Under the pieces are notes generated by a model. The model searched no databases, was not told where the DNA came from, and saw nothing but the letters and a program-made list of their open reading frames with translations. A program made the translations under genes and the position numbers. Positions 63,827 through 64,000 of a stretch of 64,000 nt of DNA are shown piece by piece; position 1 is the stretch's first letter; every line of letters starts with the position of its first letter. Origin of the DNA: Actinomadura formosensis NBRC 14204 (GTDB lineage Bacteria; Actinomycetota; Actinomycetes; Streptosporangiales; Streptosporangiaceae); contig NZ_BCQQ01000010.1 of assembly GCF_001552155.1 (NCBI RefSeq), positions 1-64,000 on the forward strand, written 5' to 3'.

Positions 63827-64000
63827 TTCACCTCCGCCGATGGCGCACGGTTATTCGGCAGAGGAACGAGACGACCCCCAGGCATATGTTCCGCTTGCCT
63901 TCCTACTAGATGCCCACTGCACGCCCACGGCAAAAGACCTGCCGGAAAATTCTGACGGCCGGGATGGAGATCCACTATCACGAGTGGCCGGAGTAAACAG
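63827..64000. other. Right-edge intergenic region
   Basis: 174 bp upstream of the patatin gene; I see no gene in it. GAGGTGAAATG on the minus strand is the patatin ribosome site. Confidence 0.4.

Overview
The window is very GC-rich, uses many GTG and TTG starts, and carries families typical of filamentous actinomycetes: a DUF574 SAM-methyltransferase next to a HATPase_c_2 anti-sigma-like kinase, ECF sigma factors, a bifunctional PBP, an FKBP and an SseB-repeat protein. I infer a chromosome from the Actinomadura/Streptosporangiales group; the family assignment comes from gene style, not from a marker gene.

Layout. 1-3.3 kb: a nitrite/NO-type locus with a multicopper-oxidase membrane domain running off the left edge, a polytopic membrane protein and a divergent hemerythrin-DUF2249 protein. 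3.3-8.3 kb: metH behind an S-adenosylhomocysteine (SAH) riboswitch, then an HpnB-like glycosyltransferase. 8.4-10.8 kb: HsdM and HsdS without a restriction subunit. 11-15.8 kb: regulatory kinase, DUF574 protein, HTH protein, two methyltransferases and exonuclease III. 16-30 kb: envelope genes (two-domain FKBP, PBP, lipoprotein, giant SseB protein with partner, secreted mucin-like protein, SPOUT RNA methyltransferase, substrate-binding/VWA protein). 30.4-33.6 kb: two tandem proteins that join a sigma-factor region, a zinc anti-sigma motif, one membrane helix and an extracellular domain. 33.6-39.3 kb: frameshifted phosphotransferase, amidase-like protein, MocR regulator with divergent PNPOx protein, oligoribonuclease, tRNA-His, LuxR regulator, tRNA-Lys.

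39.4-58.7 kb is the accessory heart. It opens with a deletion scar joining the remnants of an O-methyltransferase and a squalene-cyclase-type gene. Then come a small membrane protein, a SigC-like ECF sigma factor, a FecBCD-type metallophore importer with a second paralogous membrane protein, a secreted protein and a transposase fragment. It ends in a compact operon: KAS III, ACP, Fe(II)/2OG isonitrile-forming oxygenase, FcoT thioesterase, FadD10-like ligase, NRPS ending in a thioester reductase, and an MFS exporter. The last set matches the isonitrile lipopeptide (diisonitrile chalkophore) pathways of Mycobacterium (Rv0096-Rv0101) and Streptomyces (sco). The working model is that the product is exported by the MFS protein, binds copper or another metal outside the cell, and is retrieved by the FecBCD system under control of the SigC-like factor; only the biosynthetic assignment is strong, the rest is inference from neighbourhood.

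58.7-64 kb: a perfect 27-bp inverted-repeat terminator, then a glycerate module (GntP permease, glycerate kinase, CdaR regulator) and a patatin-like phospholipase. Several genes appear leaderless (TANNNT -10 box 6-8 nt before ATG), and two (metH, glxK) have leaders that can hide the Shine-Dalgarno sequence in a hairpin.
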